From contig JAAYCA010000063.1 of NCBI GenBank assembly GCA_012744435.1, forward strand, positions 1 through 53,513: a stretch of DNA of 53,513 nt, in the 5' to 3' direction. The notes under the pieces were generated by a model, which saw only the letters and a list, made by a program, of their open reading frames with translations, did not search any database and was not told the origin of the DNA. Within the stretch, counting starts at the first letter, position 1. Every line of letters starts with the position of its first letter. Origin of the DNA: Bacteroidales bacterium (GTDB lineage: Bacteria; Bacteroidota; Bacteroidia; Bacteroidales; UBA932). The translations under genes were made by a program, and so were the position numbers. Below, one piece after another: positions 1 through 9,147 of this stretch.

Positions 1-568
1 CGACACGCCAGTTCTCCACGCTCCAGTTGACCTTGCGGATCGGGGTGTAGATCGCATCGACCGGGATGGTCCCGATCGGCGTGTTCTCGTCACGAAGCTC
101 TTCTGCCGGCACGAAACCGCGGCCCTTGGTGATGGTGAGCTGGATTTCAAGCTTGACGGAAGGCTCGAGCGAGCAGATGTGCAACTCCGGATTCAACACC
201 ATGAAGGAAGACAATCCTTTGGAGATCTCTTCTGCCGTAAACTCCTGCTTGCCGCTGATGATGATGTTTGCCGTTTCCGTGTCCACGGTCTCGACCATGC
301 GACGGAAACGCACCTGCTTGAGGTTCAGGATGATATCCTGCATCCCCTCGATAACGCCGGGGATGGTCTGGAACTCCTGGTCCACGCCGGAGATCTTGAT
401 CTGACTGATAGCAAACCCCTCCAGAGAGGCCAGCAAGATGCGACGAAGAGCATTTCCGATCGTCTGGCCGTAGCCCGGCTCGAGGGGCCGGAACTCGAAA
501 CGGCCGACGGTGTCGGTGCTTTCGAGCATGATCACCTTGTCGGGTTTTTGAAATGCTAAGATTGCCAT
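1..568 (-). CDS. rpoA: RNA polymerase subunit alpha (3' part outside window)
   Basis: Alpha subunit of RNA polymerase; its N-terminal domain dimerises and nucleates beta/beta' assembly. About 189 codons are visible from the ATG at 568; the gene runs off the left edge, so the C-terminal DNA-binding domain is not seen. The alpha-NTD signature [17 protein letters not shown] is present near residue 35. It is the last visible gene of the alpha operon, 19 nt after rpsD, as in most bacteria. Start chosen at [10 protein letters not shown] because it directly follows the rpsD stop. No anomaly seen in the visible part. Confidence 0.97.
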   Translation of the reverse strand, partial: MAILAFQKPDKVIMLESTDTVGRFEFRPLEPGYGQTIGNALRRILLASLEGFAISQIKISGVDQEFQTIPGVIEGMQDIILNLKQVRFRRMVETVDTETANIIISGKQEFTAEEISKGLSSFMVLNPELHICSLEPSVKLEIQLTITKGRGFVPAEELRDENTPIGTIPVDAIYTPIRKVNWSVENWRV

Positions 569-587
569 ATTCTTGTGGTGTTAATGA

Positions 588-1190
588 TTATTTGGAGTAG
601 AGGTCGACGATGAGCTGCTCGTTGATGTTCTCGGGGATTTCCGCACGGGTCGGAACGTTGAGGAATTTGCCGCTGAGGGTCTTGGTGTCAAAATCCAGCC
701 AGGAGTACTTGGTGACGGAAGCCACGCTGTTCTGGATCACCTCGAGGCTCTTGGAGCGCTCGCGGACGGCCACGGTGTCGCCGGCCTTCACCTGGGTGGA
801 GGGGATGCTGCACACATTGCCGTTGAGGGTGATGTGATGGTGGGACACAAGCTGGCGGGCGGCGGCACGCGTCGGGGCGATGCCCATGCGGTACACGATG
901 TTGTCGAGACGGGACTCGAGAAGGAGGACGAGGTTCTCACCCTTCTGGCCGCTCATGCGGGAAGCCTTGTCGTAGGTGTTGTGGAACTGACGCTCGAGCA
1001 CACCGTACATGTACTTGACTTTCTGCTTCTCTTTCAGCTGGATCGCATAGTCCTTGGACTTCTTGCGCTTCGCGGCAAGGCCGTGCATTCCCGGAGGATA
1101 GTTGCGCTTCTCAAAATACTTGTCGGAGCCGAAAATGGGCTCGCCGAACTTACGGGCGATCTTGGTACTGGGACCTGTATATCTTGCCAT
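588..1190 (-). CDS. rpsD: 30S ribosomal protein S4 (uS4)
   Basis: Primary 16S rRNA-binding protein of the small subunit body; in many bacteria also the autoregulator of the alpha operon. The product is 200 residues, the usual length. It has the N-terminal S4 domain followed by the S4 RNA-binding fold ([30 protein letters not shown]). No zinc-binding cysteine cluster is present near the N-terminus, so this is the zinc-free form. It lies 20 nt after rpsK and 19 nt before rpoA. Confidence 0.98.
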   Translation of the reverse strand: MARYTGPSTKIARKFGEPIFGSDKYFEKRNYPPGMHGLAAKRKKSKDYAIQLKEKQKVKYMYGVLERQFHNTYDKASRMSGQKGENLVLLLESRLDNIVYRMGIAPTRAAARQLVSHHHITLNGNVCSIPSTQVKAGDTVAVRERSKSLEVIQNSVASVTKYSWLDFDTKTLSGKFLNVPTRAEIPENINEQLIVDLYSK

Positions 1191-1210
1191 AGTAATCTTG
1201 CTTTAGGGGA

Positions 1211-1597
1211 TTAAACTTTGCGGCGGCCTTTCGGACGGCACCCGTTGTGCGGCATCGGGGTGACGTCGACGATCTCGGTCACGGTGATTCCGGCATTGTT
1301 GATGGTACGGATGGCGGACTCACGGCCGGAGCCCGGACCCTTGACATAGCACTTGACCCTGCGGAGACCAGCGTCGTATGCCGTCTTGGCGGCATCCTCG
1401 GCAGCCATCTGAGCAGCGTACGGGGTGTTCTTCTTGGAGCCTCTGAAACCGCACTTGCCAGCGGAACCCCAGCTGATCACCTGACCCTGGGCATTGGTGA
1501 GAGACACGATGACGTTGTTGAAGGTCGATGAAATATGGGCTTCGCCATAAGCTTCAACCTTGACAACCCTCTTGGATGTTGTAGTTTTCTTTGCCAT
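1211..1597 (-). CDS. rpsK: 30S ribosomal protein S11 (uS11)
   Basis: Platform protein of the small subunit, contacting 16S rRNA near the E site. The product is 128 residues with a basic N-terminal tail. Family blocks are clear: [31 protein letters not shown], and the C-terminal [16 protein letters not shown]. It lies between rpsM (13 nt gap) and rpsD (20 nt gap), the standard alpha-operon order. Confidence 0.98.
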   Translation of the reverse strand: MAKKTTTSKRVVKVEAYGEAHISSTFNNVIVSLTNAQGQVISWGSAGKCGFRGSKKNTPYAAQMAAEDAAKTAYDAGLRRVKCYVKGPGSGRESAIRTINNAGITVTEIVDVTPMPHNGCRPKGRRKV

Positions 1598-1610
1598 AAT
1601 TCATCAGTTT

Positions 1611-1988
1611 TTACTTGGTCGCCTTCTTCTTGTTGGCAACGGTCTTCTTGCGGCCCTTGCGGGTGCGGGCGTTGTTCTTGGTGCTCTGACCGCGGACGGG
1701 GAGGCCGATACGATGACGGATTCCGCGATAGCAGCCGATATCCATAAGACGCTTGATGTCCATCTGGACGGAGGAACGGAGCTCGCCTTCGATCTTGTAT
1801 TCCTCGTTGATCTCGGTACGGATCTTGGCAATCTGGTCGTCGTCCCAGTCGCCCACTTTGATGGTAGGGTCGATCCCGCACTTCTCGAGAATCTTCTTCG
1901 CGGAAGAGCGGCCGATACCGAAGATATAGGTCAGACCTATCTCTCCCTGTTTGTTGTTCGGTAAATCTACACCGGCTATTCTTGCCAT
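1611..1988 (-). CDS. rpsM: 30S ribosomal protein S13 (uS13)
   Basis: Head protein of the small subunit that forms inter-subunit bridges and touches the P-site tRNA through its C-terminal tail. The 125-residue product starts [14 protein letters not shown]. It carries the helix-two turn-helix core and the [14 protein letters not shown] and [10 protein letters not shown] motifs, with a lysine-rich tail. It follows rpmJ by 31 nt and begins the S13-S11-S4-alpha run. Confidence 0.98.
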   Translation of the reverse strand: MARIAGVDLPNNKQGEIGLTYIFGIGRSSAKKILEKCGIDPTIKVGDWDDDQIAKIRTEINEEYKIEGELRSSVQMDIKRLMDIGCYRGIRHRIGLPVRGQSTKNNARTRKGRKKTVANKKKATK

Positions 1989-2019
1989 AATTATACTTTA
2001 CTTAATTAGTTACTGGTTA

Positions 2020-2136
2020 TTATCCTTGACGCATCTTGAACTTGGGGTTCTTCTTGCAGATCACGTACAGACGGCCTTTGCGTCTGACGATCTTGCAATC
2101 CTCGCTGCGCTTCTTGATGGATGTCTTGACTTTCAT
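2020..2136 (-). CDS. rpmJ: 50S ribosomal protein L36 (bL36)
   Basis: Very small large-subunit protein of 38 residues ([15 protein letters not shown] start, FKMRQG end), found by reading the gap between infA and rpsM. Zinc-type L36 has a C-x2-C...C...H ligand set. Here only two cysteines remain (positions 14 and 27) and the second Cys and the His are replaced, so this is probably a zinc-independent form. It sits 12 nt after infA and 31 nt before rpsM, the expected position. Confidence 0.95.
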   Translation of the reverse strand: MKVKTSIKKRSEDCKIVRRKGRLYVICKKNPKFKMRQG

Positions 2137-2148
2137 ATCGATGAGTTT

Positions 2149-2367
2149 TTATTTGTATCTGAAAGATATTCTGCCCTTGGTTAAATCGTAAGGTGAAATT
2201 TCGACTCTCACTTTGTCGCCGAGAAGAATATGGATAAAGTGCATGCGCATCTTGCCCGAAATGTTACAGAGCAGGACGTGACCATTCTCAAGCTCGACTT
2301 TGAACATCGCGTTCGGAAGGGTCTCAATCACCTTTCCATCTTGTTCTATTGCTACTTGTTTTGACAT
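2149..2367 (-). CDS. infA: Translation initiation factor IF-1
   Basis: IF-1 binds the A site of the 30S subunit during initiation. The product is 72 residues, exactly the usual size, and forms a single S1/OB fold with [37 protein letters not shown] and the C-terminal [13 protein letters not shown]. It lies between map (13 nt) and rpmJ (12 nt), matching the map-infA-rpmJ order widespread in bacteria. Confidence 0.98.
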   Translation of the reverse strand: MSKQVAIEQDGKVIETLPNAMFKVELENGHVLLCNISGKMRMHFIHILLGDKVRVEISPYDLTKGRISFRYK

Positions 2368-2380
2368 TAAAAATTACACT

Positions 2381-3160
2381 TTAAAATTTAATCGTGCCAT
2401 CTTTCTCGATAAAATCGAAGGTTGAGAGCTGCTCGGCCCGACCTTTCCGGACAACAACCGTAAGCTCGAAGTGTGCCGAATTCTTGTGGTCGGCGGTATG
2501 CACGGCCCATCCGTTTCTATCCAGATAGACCGCCTTGCCGCCGGCGTTGATCATCGGCTCGATACACAGGACCATTCCGTCCACCAGGTGGGTGCCCCGA
2601 CCCGGACGTCCGTAGTTGGGTACGCCCGGATTCTCGTGCATTTCCCGCCCGATCCCGTGGCCTTCCAATTCGCGGACCACGGAGAACCCGAATGACTCAG
2701 CATACGATTGCACCGCGTATCCGATATCTCCGACCCGCGCACCCGCAACGGCAGCCGCAATACCCCGATAGAGCGATTCCTTCGTCACGTCCAGCAGCTT
2801 GCGGGTCTCCGGCGACACCTCCCCGACAGGAAAGGTGTAGCAGGAGTCTCCGTTATAGCCCTTGTAGAGCGTGCCGATATCGGCGCTCACGATGTCTCCC
2901 TCCTTGAGGACGTAGTCGGACGGAAAACCGTGGACCACGACATCGTTGACCGAGGCGCAGATGGCTGCAGGGAAGCCTTCGAATCCGAGGAAACTGGGAA
3001 TCGCACCGTGATCGCGGATAAACGTCTCGGCCACCTTACACAACGTATTCGTCGTCACACCAGGGGCGACCGCTTTACCGACTTCTGCCAGCGTCTTGGA
3101 GACGATGATGGCATTCTCGCGAAGCAGTTCGATCTCTTCCTCAGTTTTAGGCTTGATCAC
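2381..3160 (-). CDS. map: Methionine aminopeptidase, type I
   Basis: Cytosolic metallo-enzyme removing the initiator methionine from nascent proteins. The product is 259 residues with a type-I pita-bread fold. All five metal ligands can be placed: Asp in SADIGT, Asp in NGDSCYTF, His in GHGIGREMHENP, Glu in LCIEPM and Glu in AHFELTVVV. There is no N-terminal zinc-finger extension. It lies 23 nt after secY and before infA. Adenylate kinase, often found between secY and map elsewhere, is absent here. Confidence 0.97.
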   Translation of the reverse strand: MIKPKTEEEIELLRENAIIVSKTLAEVGKAVAPGVTTNTLCKVAETFIRDHGAIPSFLGFEGFPAAICASVNDVVVHGFPSDYVLKEGDIVSADIGTLYKGYNGDSCYTFPVGEVSPETRKLLDVTKESLYRGIAAAVAGARVGDIGYAVQSYAESFGFSVVRELEGHGIGREMHENPGVPNYGRPGRGTHLVDGMVLCIEPMINAGGKAVYLDRNGWAVHTADHKNSAHFELTVVVRKGRAEQLSTFDFIEKDGTIKF

Positions 3161-3183
3161 AACCGTTCAATTTATTCAAAGAA

Positions 3184-4521
3184 CTACATACCCGAGCGCC
3201 CGCTGAGCCGGCCGGTCTTCATCAGACCGTCGTAGTGGCGCATCAGCAAATAACTTTCCACCTGCTGGAGCGTGTCGAGAACCACACCCACAAGGATCAA
3301 CAGGGACGTGCCGCCGTAGAAGCTTGCGAAGGCGTTGGATACACCGAGGATCGTCGCAATGGCAGGGAGAATGGCGATGATGCCGAGGAAGATGGAACCC
3401 GGGAGGGTGACCTTGGACATGATGCCGTCCAGGTACTCCACGGTCTTCTTGCCCGGCTTCACGCCAGGGATGAATCCTCCATCCCGCTTCATGCTCTCGG
3501 ACATCATCGTCGGGTTGACGGTGACGGCCGTGTAGAAGTACGTGAAGACCACGATCAGGATGAAGAAGATAAGGTTATACCAGAAGCCCCGGTAGTTGCC
3601 CAGCGTAGCCGCCAGTCCGCGGGTAGCATCCCAGCGGGAGAAAATGAGCGGGAAGAGCATCAGGGCCTGGGCGAAGATGATAGGCATCACGCCGGCGGCG
3701 TTGATCTTGAGCGGGATGTACTGGCGGACACCGCCATACTGACGGTTGCCGATCACACGCTTGGCGTACTGCACGGGAACGCGGCGGACGGCCTGGACCA
3801 GCGCGATCGCAGCCACGACCACGAAGAACCAGAGCACGAGCTCCACGATGAGGAGCAGCAGACCGCCGTTGTTGGTGGAGAGTTTCTCCTGAACCTCAGC
3901 CAAAAGGGCGTAAGGCAGACGGGCGACGATACCGATCATGATGATCAGGGAGATTCCGTTGCCGATACCGCGGTCGGTGATGCGCTCACCGAGCCACATC
4001 ACGAACATCGAACCGGCCATCAGGATGATGGTGGAAACGATGTTGAACATGAAGTTGCTCCAACCGAGCTGGTTCACGGCCACGAAAGCGGCGGAGGGAA
4101 TCTGGTTGTGCACGGCAGCCATGTAGGCCGGGCCCTGGATGCAGATGATGATGATGGTCAGCCACCGCGTCATCTGATTCATCTTCTTGCGTCCGCTCTC
4201 GCCCTCCATCTGGAGTTTGCGGAAATAAGGGACGAAGACGCCCAGCAGCTGGATGACGATGGATGCCGAAATGTACGGCATCACACCCAGCGCAAAGATT
4301 GAAGCGTTACCGAAAGCACCGCCGGAAAACATGTTCAACAGACCCACGAGTCCCTCCTGCGTGTTGCTCTGGAGATTGGCCAGCATGGACGCGTCGATGC
4401 CCGGAAGCACCACGAAGCAGCCGAAACGGTAAACCAGAATCAGCAGGAGCGTGTAAACGAGCCGCTTGCGGAGTTCTTCAATCTTGAAGATATTCTTGAT
4501 GGTCTCGATAAACTTCTTCAT
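3184..4521 (-). CDS. secY: Protein translocase subunit SecY
   Basis: Channel-forming subunit of the Sec translocon in the inner membrane. The product is 445 residues with about ten hydrophobic membrane segments. Family features include the plug region (FGNASIFALGVMPYISASI), a GGVRQYIPLKINAAGVMPIIFA loop and the PGKKTVEYL cytosolic loop. It follows rplO by only 4 nt, so translation is probably coupled. Its partner SecG is encoded about 32 kb away in this window. Confidence 0.98.
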   Translation of the reverse strand: MKKFIETIKNIFKIEELRKRLVYTLLLILVYRFGCFVVLPGIDASMLANLQSNTQEGLVGLLNMFSGGAFGNASIFALGVMPYISASIVIQLLGVFVPYFRKLQMEGESGRKKMNQMTRWLTIIIICIQGPAYMAAVHNQIPSAAFVAVNQLGWSNFMFNIVSTIILMAGSMFVMWLGERITDRGIGNGISLIIMIGIVARLPYALLAEVQEKLSTNNGGLLLLIVELVLWFFVVVAAIALVQAVRRVPVQYAKRVIGNRQYGGVRQYIPLKINAAGVMPIIFAQALMLFPLIFSRWDATRGLAATLGNYRGFWYNLIFFILIVVFTYFYTAVTVNPTMMSESMKRDGGFIPGVKPGKKTVEYLDGIMSKVTLPGSIFLGIIAILPAIATILGVSNAFASFYGGTSLLILVGVVLDTLQQVESYLLMRHYDGLMKTGRLSGRSGM

Positions 4522-4525
4522 CGGA

Positions 4526-4975
4526 CTATTCGATTACGACCGCCTTGCCACCGGCAGCCTCGATTTTCTCGGTTGCAGACTTGGAGAAAGCGTGCGCAGT
4601 CACATTGACGGCGGCCTTGATCTCTCCGTTACCAAGCACCTTCACGAGATCGTTCTTGCTGGCGAGGCCGGCGGACACGATCTCGGCGATACCGAGCTCC
4701 TTCAGGCCGGCGGCAGTGGCAAGCGCTTCGATGTCAGAGACATTGACCGCCTTGTACTCCACACGGGTCGGGTTCTTGAAACCGAACTTAGGGACACGGC
4801 GCTGCAGAGGCATCTGACCGCCTTCGAAACCGATCTTGTGGGCGTAGCCGGCGCGAGACTGGGCGCCATTCATACCACGGGTGGAGGTACCGCCTCTGCC
4901 GGAGCCTTCTCCGCGACCGATTCTTTTGCTGGTGTGGGTAGAACCCGCAGCGGGTTTCATGTTATTGAGTTTCAT
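4526..4975 (-). CDS. rplO: 50S ribosomal protein L15 (uL15)
   Basis: Late-assembly large-subunit protein of 149 residues. The Gly/Arg-rich N-terminus (KRIGRGEGSGRGGTSTRGMNG) and FEGGQMPLQRRVPK are diagnostic. A start seven codons upstream is possible, but the ATG at 4975 is preceded 8 nt upstream by a strong AAGGAGG, which decides the start. Such a canonical Shine-Dalgarno is unusual for Bacteroidota. It lies between rpmD and secY. Confidence 0.97.
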   Translation of the reverse strand: MKLNNMKPAAGSTHTSKRIGRGEGSGRGGTSTRGMNGAQSRAGYAHKIGFEGGQMPLQRRVPKFGFKNPTRVEYKAVNVSDIEALATAAGLKELGIAEIVSAGLASKNDLVKVLGNGEIKAAVNVTAHAFSKSATEKIEAAGGKAVVIE

Positions 4976-4983
4976 CTCTAGCT

Positions 4984-4990
4984 CCTCCTT
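4984..4990 (-). promoter_or_regulatory. Strong Shine-Dalgarno (AAGGAGG) for rplO
   Basis: Seven-base match to the anti-SD complement, 8 nt upstream of the rplO ATG. It overlaps the rpmD stop region, consistent with translational coupling. Confidence 0.8.
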
Positions 4991-5171
4991 AATCAATTAC
5001 TTCAACTTTGCAGAGATGAGCGATCTTGGCGACCTGACCCTCGGTGACGGGGTTCTTCTCCACCTCCACGGTCTTGTGCATGCGGCGCACGCCCAGGCAA
5101 CGAAGGTTGTCCTTCTGGCGCTGGGTTTCGCCGTTGCTGCTGATAATCTGGGTGATTCTGTATTTTGCCAT
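4989..5171 (-). CDS. rpmD: 50S ribosomal protein L30 (uL30)
   Basis: Small large-subunit protein of 60 residues (MAKYRITQIISSNGETQRQK start), the size of bacterial-type L30. The GVRRMHKTVEVEKNPVTEGQ block is typical. AGGAGGA stands 7 nt upstream of the ATG, another clear Shine-Dalgarno. It lies between rpsE and rplO. Confidence 0.96.
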   Translation of the reverse strand: MAKYRITQIISSNGETQRQKDNLRCLGVRRMHKTVEVEKNPVTEGQVAKIAHLCKVEVID

Positions 5172-5178
5172 AGTCGTG

Positions 5179-5185
5179 TCCTCCT
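5179..5185 (-). promoter_or_regulatory. Strong Shine-Dalgarno (AGGAGGA) for rpmD
   Basis: AGGAGGA with a 7-nt spacer to the rpmD ATG at 5171. It lies in the 12-nt gap between rpsE and rpmD. Confidence 0.8.
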
Positions 5186-5702
5186 AGCCGTTGAAAACCT
5201 TATTCATGGGAACGCCGCGAAGACCGGCCACGGTGTAGGCGTCACGCATCTGGGTGAGCGCGAGGACCGTTGCCTTGACGAGGTTGTGGGGGTTGGAAGA
5301 ACCCTTGGACTTCGCCAGCACGTTCTGCACGCCGACCGACTCGAACACGGCACGCATGGCGCCGCCGGCCTTGACACCGGTACCGGGCGCTGCGGGCTTC
5401 ATGAACACGCGGGAGCCACCGAATTTCGCCTCCTGCTCGTGCGGGATGGTCGTGTTGATGACCGGAATCTTCACCAGATTCTTCTTCGCATCCTCCACGC
5501 CCTTCGCAATCGCGGAAGTGACTTCGTTCGCCTTGCCAAGACCATAGCCTACGACACCGTTCTCGTCACCGACGACGACGATGGCAGCAAAGCGGAAGTG
5601 ACGGCCACCCTTGGTCACCTTGGTGACGCGCTGGATGGCGACCAGTCTGTCCTTGAGCTCAAGGTCAGACGTCTTTACTCTCTTAACATTAGTATTTGCC
5701 AT
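5184..5702 (-). CDS. rpsE: 30S ribosomal protein S5 (uS5)
   Basis: Small-subunit protein involved in translational accuracy and the mRNA entry helicase region. The product is 172 residues. The N-terminal dsRBD-like S5 domain shows [30 protein letters not shown]. The C-terminal domain shows [32 protein letters not shown]. The usual order rplR-rpsE-rpmD is kept. Unlike its neighbours rplR and rpmD, no Shine-Dalgarno is seen before its ATG. Confidence 0.98.
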   Translation of the reverse strand: MANTNVKRVKTSDLELKDRLVAIQRVTKVTKGGRHFRFAAIVVVGDENGVVGYGLGKANEVTSAIAKGVEDAKKNLVKIPVINTTIPHEQEAKFGGSRVFMKPAAPGTGVKAGGAMRAVFESVGVQNVLAKSKGSSNPHNLVKATVLALTQMRDAYTVAGLRGVPMNKVFNG

Positions 5703-5713
5703 AGTCTTAACTC

Positions 5714-6076
5714 TTAGAATACGAGGCCGCCTTCACGGGCAGCATCGGCCAAACTTTTAACTCTACCGTGGAAAAGATATCCGCCGCGATCGAAGCAGAT
5801 CGTGTTGATACCCTTTGCCTGACAGCGCTCCGCGATGGCCTTGCCGACCACGGCAGCGACTTCGATACCGGACTTGCCTTTGCACTGTGCGGCAAGTTCC
5901 TTGTCGTTGGATGCAGCAGCGCAAAGGGTCTTGCCCTGCTCGTCGTCAACCACCTGAACGTAGATCTGCTTGTTGCTGCGAAAAACGACCATGCGGGGTT
6001 TCTCGGCAGTTCCATTGACCTTCTTGCGTATGCGGTAGTGGATCCTTCTTCTTCTTTCAATTCTACTGAGTGCCAT
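5714..6076 (-). CDS. rplR: 50S ribosomal protein L18 (uL18)
   Basis: 5S rRNA-binding protein of the central protuberance, 120 residues. A basic N-terminus ([17 protein letters not shown]) is followed by [18 protein letters not shown] and the C-terminal [27 protein letters not shown] lies 7 nt upstream of the ATG. It sits between rplF and rpsE. Confidence 0.98.
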   Translation of the reverse strand: MALSRIERRRRIHYRIRKKVNGTAEKPRMVVFRSNKQIYVQVVDDEQGKTLCAAASNDKELAAQCKGKSGIEVAAVVGKAIAERCQAKGINTICFDRGGYLFHGRVKSLADAAREGGLVF

Positions 6077-6083
6077 AATTCTA

Positions 6084-6090
6084 TCCTCCT
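6084..6090 (-). promoter_or_regulatory. Strong Shine-Dalgarno (AGGAGGA) for rplR
   Basis: AGGAGGA with a 7-nt spacer to the rplR ATG at 6076, located in the rplF-rplR gap. Confidence 0.8.
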
Positions 6091-6091
6091 A

Positions 6092-6652
6092 TTATTTAGC
6101 TGCGGCGGTCTTACCGGCCTTGCGGCGAAGCGTCTCGCCAACGAACTTGATACCCTTGCCCTTGTACGGCTCAGGCTTGCGGAAAGAACGGATTTTGGCA
6201 GCCACCTGGCCGAGAAGCTGCTTGTCGCAGCTCTTCAGCACGAGCTTCGGGTTCTCGCCCTTGCGGACATCGGGAACCACGGCCGTGACTTCATCCGGAA
6301 GCAACAGCTGGATTTCGTGGGAGTAACCGAGGGAAAAGACCAGGAGCTGTCCGCTGACAGCCACACGGAAACCCACACCCACCAGTTCCTGGGTGGTGGT
6401 GAACTGCTCGGACACACCGACGACCATGTTGTGCACCAGGGCACGGTAGAGACCGTGCATGGAGCGGTGACGCGGCTGGTCGGTCGGGCGCTCGAACTTG
6501 ATCTGATTGTCCTCAATGGTGAGCTTGATGTCCGGATCTATCTTCTGGCACAACTCACCGTGAGGTCCTTTAACCTTCAGCACGTTGCCGTCGAGGAGCT
6601 CAACGCTCACGCCGGTCGGAAGGCTTACAGGCAATTTACCAATTCGTGACAT
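6092..6652 (-). CDS. rplF: 50S ribosomal protein L6 (uL6)
   Basis: Large-subunit protein near the factor-binding site. The product is 186 residues when started at MSRIGKLPVSLPTG, the family N-terminus; an upstream in-frame start would add 12 residues that look non-native. The second L6 repeat carries PEPYKGKGIKFVGETLRRKAGK. It lies between rpsH and rplR in the standard spc order. Confidence 0.97.
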   Translation of the reverse strand: MSRIGKLPVSLPTGVSVELLDGNVLKVKGPHGELCQKIDPDIKLTIEDNQIKFERPTDQPRHRSMHGLYRALVHNMVVGVSEQFTTTQELVGVGFRVAVSGQLLVFSLGYSHEIQLLLPDEVTAVVPDVRKGENPKLVLKSCDKQLLGQVAAKIRSFRKPEPYKGKGIKFVGETLRRKAGKTAAAK

Positions 6653-6672
6653 TATCGTTAATTCATTAAAGA

Positions 6673-7068
6673 TTAATAAACGAAGCAAATAACTTCACCG
6701 CCGACGCCAAGCTCCTTGGCTTCCTTGTCGGTGATGACGCCCTTCGGGGTGGACAGGATGGCGATGCCGAGGCCGTTGAGCACGCGCGGCAGGTCATCGA
6801 CGCCGGTGTACCGGCGGAGACCCGGAGTGGACACGCGCTCAATCTTCTTGATGGCGGCCATCTTGGTCTGCGGATGGTACTTCAGGGCGATTTTGATGGT
6901 ATTGTAAGGGGTGCCCTCAACCACCTTGTAGCTGAGGATATAGCCCTTCTCGCACAGGATCTGGGTGATGGCGACCTTCATCTTGGAAGACGGGATCTCC
7001 ACGACCTTCTTGCCTGCCATATAGGCGTTGCGGACCCTGGTGAGATAATCTGCGATCGGATCAGTCAT
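6673..7068 (-). CDS. rpsH: 30S ribosomal protein S8 (uS8)
   Basis: 16S rRNA central-domain binder; the spc operon translational repressor in E. coli. The product is 131 residues: MTDPIADYLTRVRNAYMAGK at the N-terminus, TPGLRRYTGVDDLPRVLNGLG in the middle and a C-terminal GGEVICFVY. No E. coli-like S8 regulatory hairpin was evident by eye near rplE. Confidence 0.98.
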   Translation of the reverse strand: MTDPIADYLTRVRNAYMAGKKVVEIPSSKMKVAITQILCEKGYILSYKVVEGTPYNTIKIALKYHPQTKMAAIKKIERVSTPGLRRYTGVDDLPRVLNGLGIAILSTPKGVITDKEAKELGVGGEVICFVY

Positions 7069-7088
7069 ATCGTTAATTCTTTTTTATA

Positions 7089-7358
7089 TTACCAACTTGC
7101 CTTCTTGACACCCGGGATAAGGCCGTTGCTGGCCATCTCGCGGAACTGGATACGGCTGATGCCGAACGCCCGCATGTAACCCTTCGGACGACCGGTCAGG
7201 GAGCAGCGGTTGTGAAGGCGGACGGAAGAAGAGTTCTTGGGGAGCTTGTCAAGGGCGGCCCAGTCACCGGCCTCCTTGAGCGCCTTCCTCTTCTCAGCAT
7301 ACTTAGCAACCATTTTCGCGCGTTTGACTTCGCGGGCTTTCATTGATTCTTTTGCCAT
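7089..7358 (-). CDS. rpsN: 30S ribosomal protein S14 (uS14), long form
   Basis: Small-subunit head protein. The 89-residue length and absence of the four zinc cysteines identify the long, zinc-free form. The C-terminal motif [20 protein letters not shown] is diagnostic. It lies 6 nt after rplE and 20 nt before rpsH. Confidence 0.98.
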   Translation of the reverse strand: MAKESMKAREVKRAKMVAKYAEKRKALKEAGDWAALDKLPKNSSSVRLHNRCSLTGRPKGYMRAFGISRIQFREMASNGLIPGVKKASW

Positions 7359-7364
7359 AGTATC

Positions 7365-7961
7365 TTATTTGTTATGTTTCTTGAAAGGCAGACCGAACGC
7401 AGCGAGCAGCGCATGGCACTCCTCATCGGTACGGGCGGTGGTCACGAAGGTGATCTCCAGGCCGTGGATACGCGGGTTCTTGTCGATGTCGATCTCCGGG
7501 AAGATGATCTGCTCCTTGAGTCCGAGCGTGTAGTTGCCGCGGCCGTCCATGTTCTCGGCGATACCGTTGAAGTCACGGATACGCGGGAGGGCGACGCGGA
7601 TCAGTTTCTCGAGAAACTCATACATCTTGACATTGCGGAGGGTCACCTTGGTGCCGATCGGCATGCCGCGACGGAGCTTGAAGTTGGAAACGTCCTTCTT
7701 GGAGCTGGTGATGACGGCCTTCTGGCCGGTGATGAGGGAAAGTTCCTCGGCGGATTCCTCGACAATCTTCTTGTCCTGGGTACCGCTGCCGACACCTTCG
7801 TTGATGGTGATCTTGAGCAGACGGGGAACCTGCATCGGGGTGGTATAGGAGAACTGCTTGGTCAGCTTCTCGATGATTTCCTCTTTGTAGACCTTCTTGA
7901 GGGCAGGCACATATCCTGCGGGCGTAGCGACGACCTCTACGGTTTCTTTTTTCTTTGCCAT
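7365..7961 (-). CDS. rplE: 50S ribosomal protein L5 (uL5)
   Basis: 5S rRNA-binding protein that contacts the P-site tRNA. The product is 198 residues, slightly longer than the usual ~180 because of an N-terminal extension ([20 protein letters not shown]). Core blocks are [32 protein letters not shown] and [19 protein letters not shown]. It sits 2 nt after the rplX stop codon. Confidence 0.97.
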   Translation of the reverse strand: MAKKKETVEVVATPAGYVPALKKVYKEEIIEKLTKQFSYTTPMQVPRLLKITINEGVGSGTQDKKIVEESAEELSLITGQKAVITSSKKDVSNFKLRRGMPIGTKVTLRNVKMYEFLEKLIRVALPRIRDFNGIAENMDGRGNYTLGLKEQIIFPEIDIDKNPRIHGLEITFVTTARTDEECHALLAAFGLPFKKHNK

Positions 7962-7963
7962 AA

Positions 7964-8281
7964 TTACTTGATCTCCTCCCCAGATTTTTTAGCGAAACGG
8001 ACCTTCTTGTCACCGTCCATCCGGTAGCCCACGCGGGTCGGGGTGTTGGTCTTGGGGTCAAGAAGATTGAGATTGGAAATGTGGATGGGGGCCTCCTGCT
8101 TGATGATGCCGCCCTGAGGCTGCTTGGAGTTCGGCTTGGTGTGCTTGCTCACCATATTGATGCCCTCGACCACGACGCGATCGGCCTTCGGGTCGACGGA
8201 CAGCACCTTACCGGTCTTGCCCTTGTCGTTACCGGCATTCACATACACGGTGTCGCCTTTCTTAATATGTAACTTTTTCAT
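7964..8281 (-). CDS. rplX: 50S ribosomal protein L24 (uL24)
   Basis: Assembly-initiating large-subunit protein with a KOW motif ([20 protein letters not shown] near residues 7-26). The product is 105 residues, the normal length. It lies between rplN and rplE. Confidence 0.97.
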   Translation of the reverse strand: MKKLHIKKGDTVYVNAGNDKGKTGKVLSVDPKADRVVVEGINMVSKHTKPNSKQPQGGIIKQEAPIHISNLNLLDPKTNTPTRVGYRMDGDKKVRFAKKSGEEIK

Positions 8282-8293
8282 AATGCTTATTAA

Positions 8294-8659
8294 TTAAAGG
8301 ACCTCCGGTGCCAGTGAAACGATCTTCATATAGTTCTCGCGGAGCTCGCGGGCGACGGGACCGAAAATACGGGTGCCGCGGAGTTCGCCGGCGTTGTTCA
8401 GGAGGACGCAGGCGTTGTCGTCGAAGCGGATGTAGGAACCGTCGGCGCGACGGATCTCCTTCTTCGTGCGGACCACGACAGCCCTCGAAACGGTGCCTTT
8501 CTTGGCGTCAGAGCCAGGGATGGCGCTCTTGACGGCAACGACGATCGTGTCGCCAACAGTCGCATAACGGTGGTGGGTACCGCCAAGCACGCGGATGCAG
8601 AGGACTTCCTTTGCACCGCTGTTGTCGGCCACCTGTAAACGTGTTTCCTGCTGTATCAT
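8294..8659 (-). CDS. rplN: 50S ribosomal protein L14 (uL14)
   Basis: Large-subunit protein at the 30S interface. The product is 121 residues. [19 protein letters not shown] at the start, [20 protein letters not shown] and [13 protein letters not shown] are family signatures. It lies 6 nt after rpsQ and 12 nt before rplX. Confidence 0.98.
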   Translation of the reverse strand: MIQQETRLQVADNSGAKEVLCIRVLGGTHHRYATVGDTIVVAVKSAIPGSDAKKGTVSRAVVVRTKKEIRRADGSYIRFDDNACVLLNNAGELRGTRIFGPVARELRENYMKIVSLAPEVL

Positions 8660-8665
8660 AGTGTA

Positions 8666-8920
8666 CTATTTTGCTTTTTCGATAATTTCAACTAATCTCC
8701 AGTTCTTGGTCTTGCTCAGCGGACGGGTCTCCATGATGCGGACGGTATCGCCCTCTCCGCACTCATTCTTTTCGTCCTGGGCAACGAACTTGGTGGTCTT
8801 CTTGACGAATTTGCCGTACAGGGGATGCTTCTCCTTTATCTCGACGGCAACGATGATGGTCTTGTCCATCTTGTTGCTGACCACTACGCCGATTCTTTCC
8901 TTACGAAGATTTCTTTCCAT
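8666..8920 (-). CDS. rpsQ: 30S ribosomal protein S17 (uS17)
   Basis: 16S rRNA-binding OB-fold protein of 84 residues. Motifs: [34 protein letters not shown] and [20 protein letters not shown]. It lies between rpmC (14 nt) and rplN (6 nt). Confidence 0.98.
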   Translation of the reverse strand: MERNLRKERIGVVVSNKMDKTIIVAVEIKEKHPLYGKFVKKTTKFVAQDEKNECGEGDTVRIMETRPLSKTKNWRLVEIIEKAK

Positions 8921-8934
8921 AAGACTGCTCTTTT

Positions 8935-9129
8935 TTAGTTCTGTTTTTGTTTCTCAGCAAGGATCGTGATCATGAGGGCGATGTCCCTTCTGGTCTTACT
9001 GATCTTGGAGGTGTCCTCCAGCGGAGAAATCGCGTGATTGATCTTCATGTTGTCGAGATTGTTCTTCTCGATCTGGATGCGGTCGCGCAGGTCTGCTACA
9101 GACATTTCGCGGGCTTCAGCTGCTTTCAT
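8935..9129 (-). CDS. rpmC: 50S ribosomal protein L29 (uL29)
   Basis: Small helical large-subunit protein at the tunnel exit, 64 residues. The helical hairpin includes [17 protein letters not shown] and [19 protein letters not shown]. It follows rplP by 18 nt. A weak purine-rich AAGGAGA precedes the ATG. Confidence 0.95.
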   Translation of the reverse strand: MKAAEAREMSVADLRDRIQIEKNNLDNMKINHAISPLEDTSKISKTRRDIALMITILAEKQKQN

Positions 9130-9147
9130 TACTCTTTCTCCTTGTTA

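Noticed and set aside
3235..4302. A 355-codon open frame antisense to secY
   Set aside because: His/Asp/Gln-rich chain typical of reversed membrane-protein codons.
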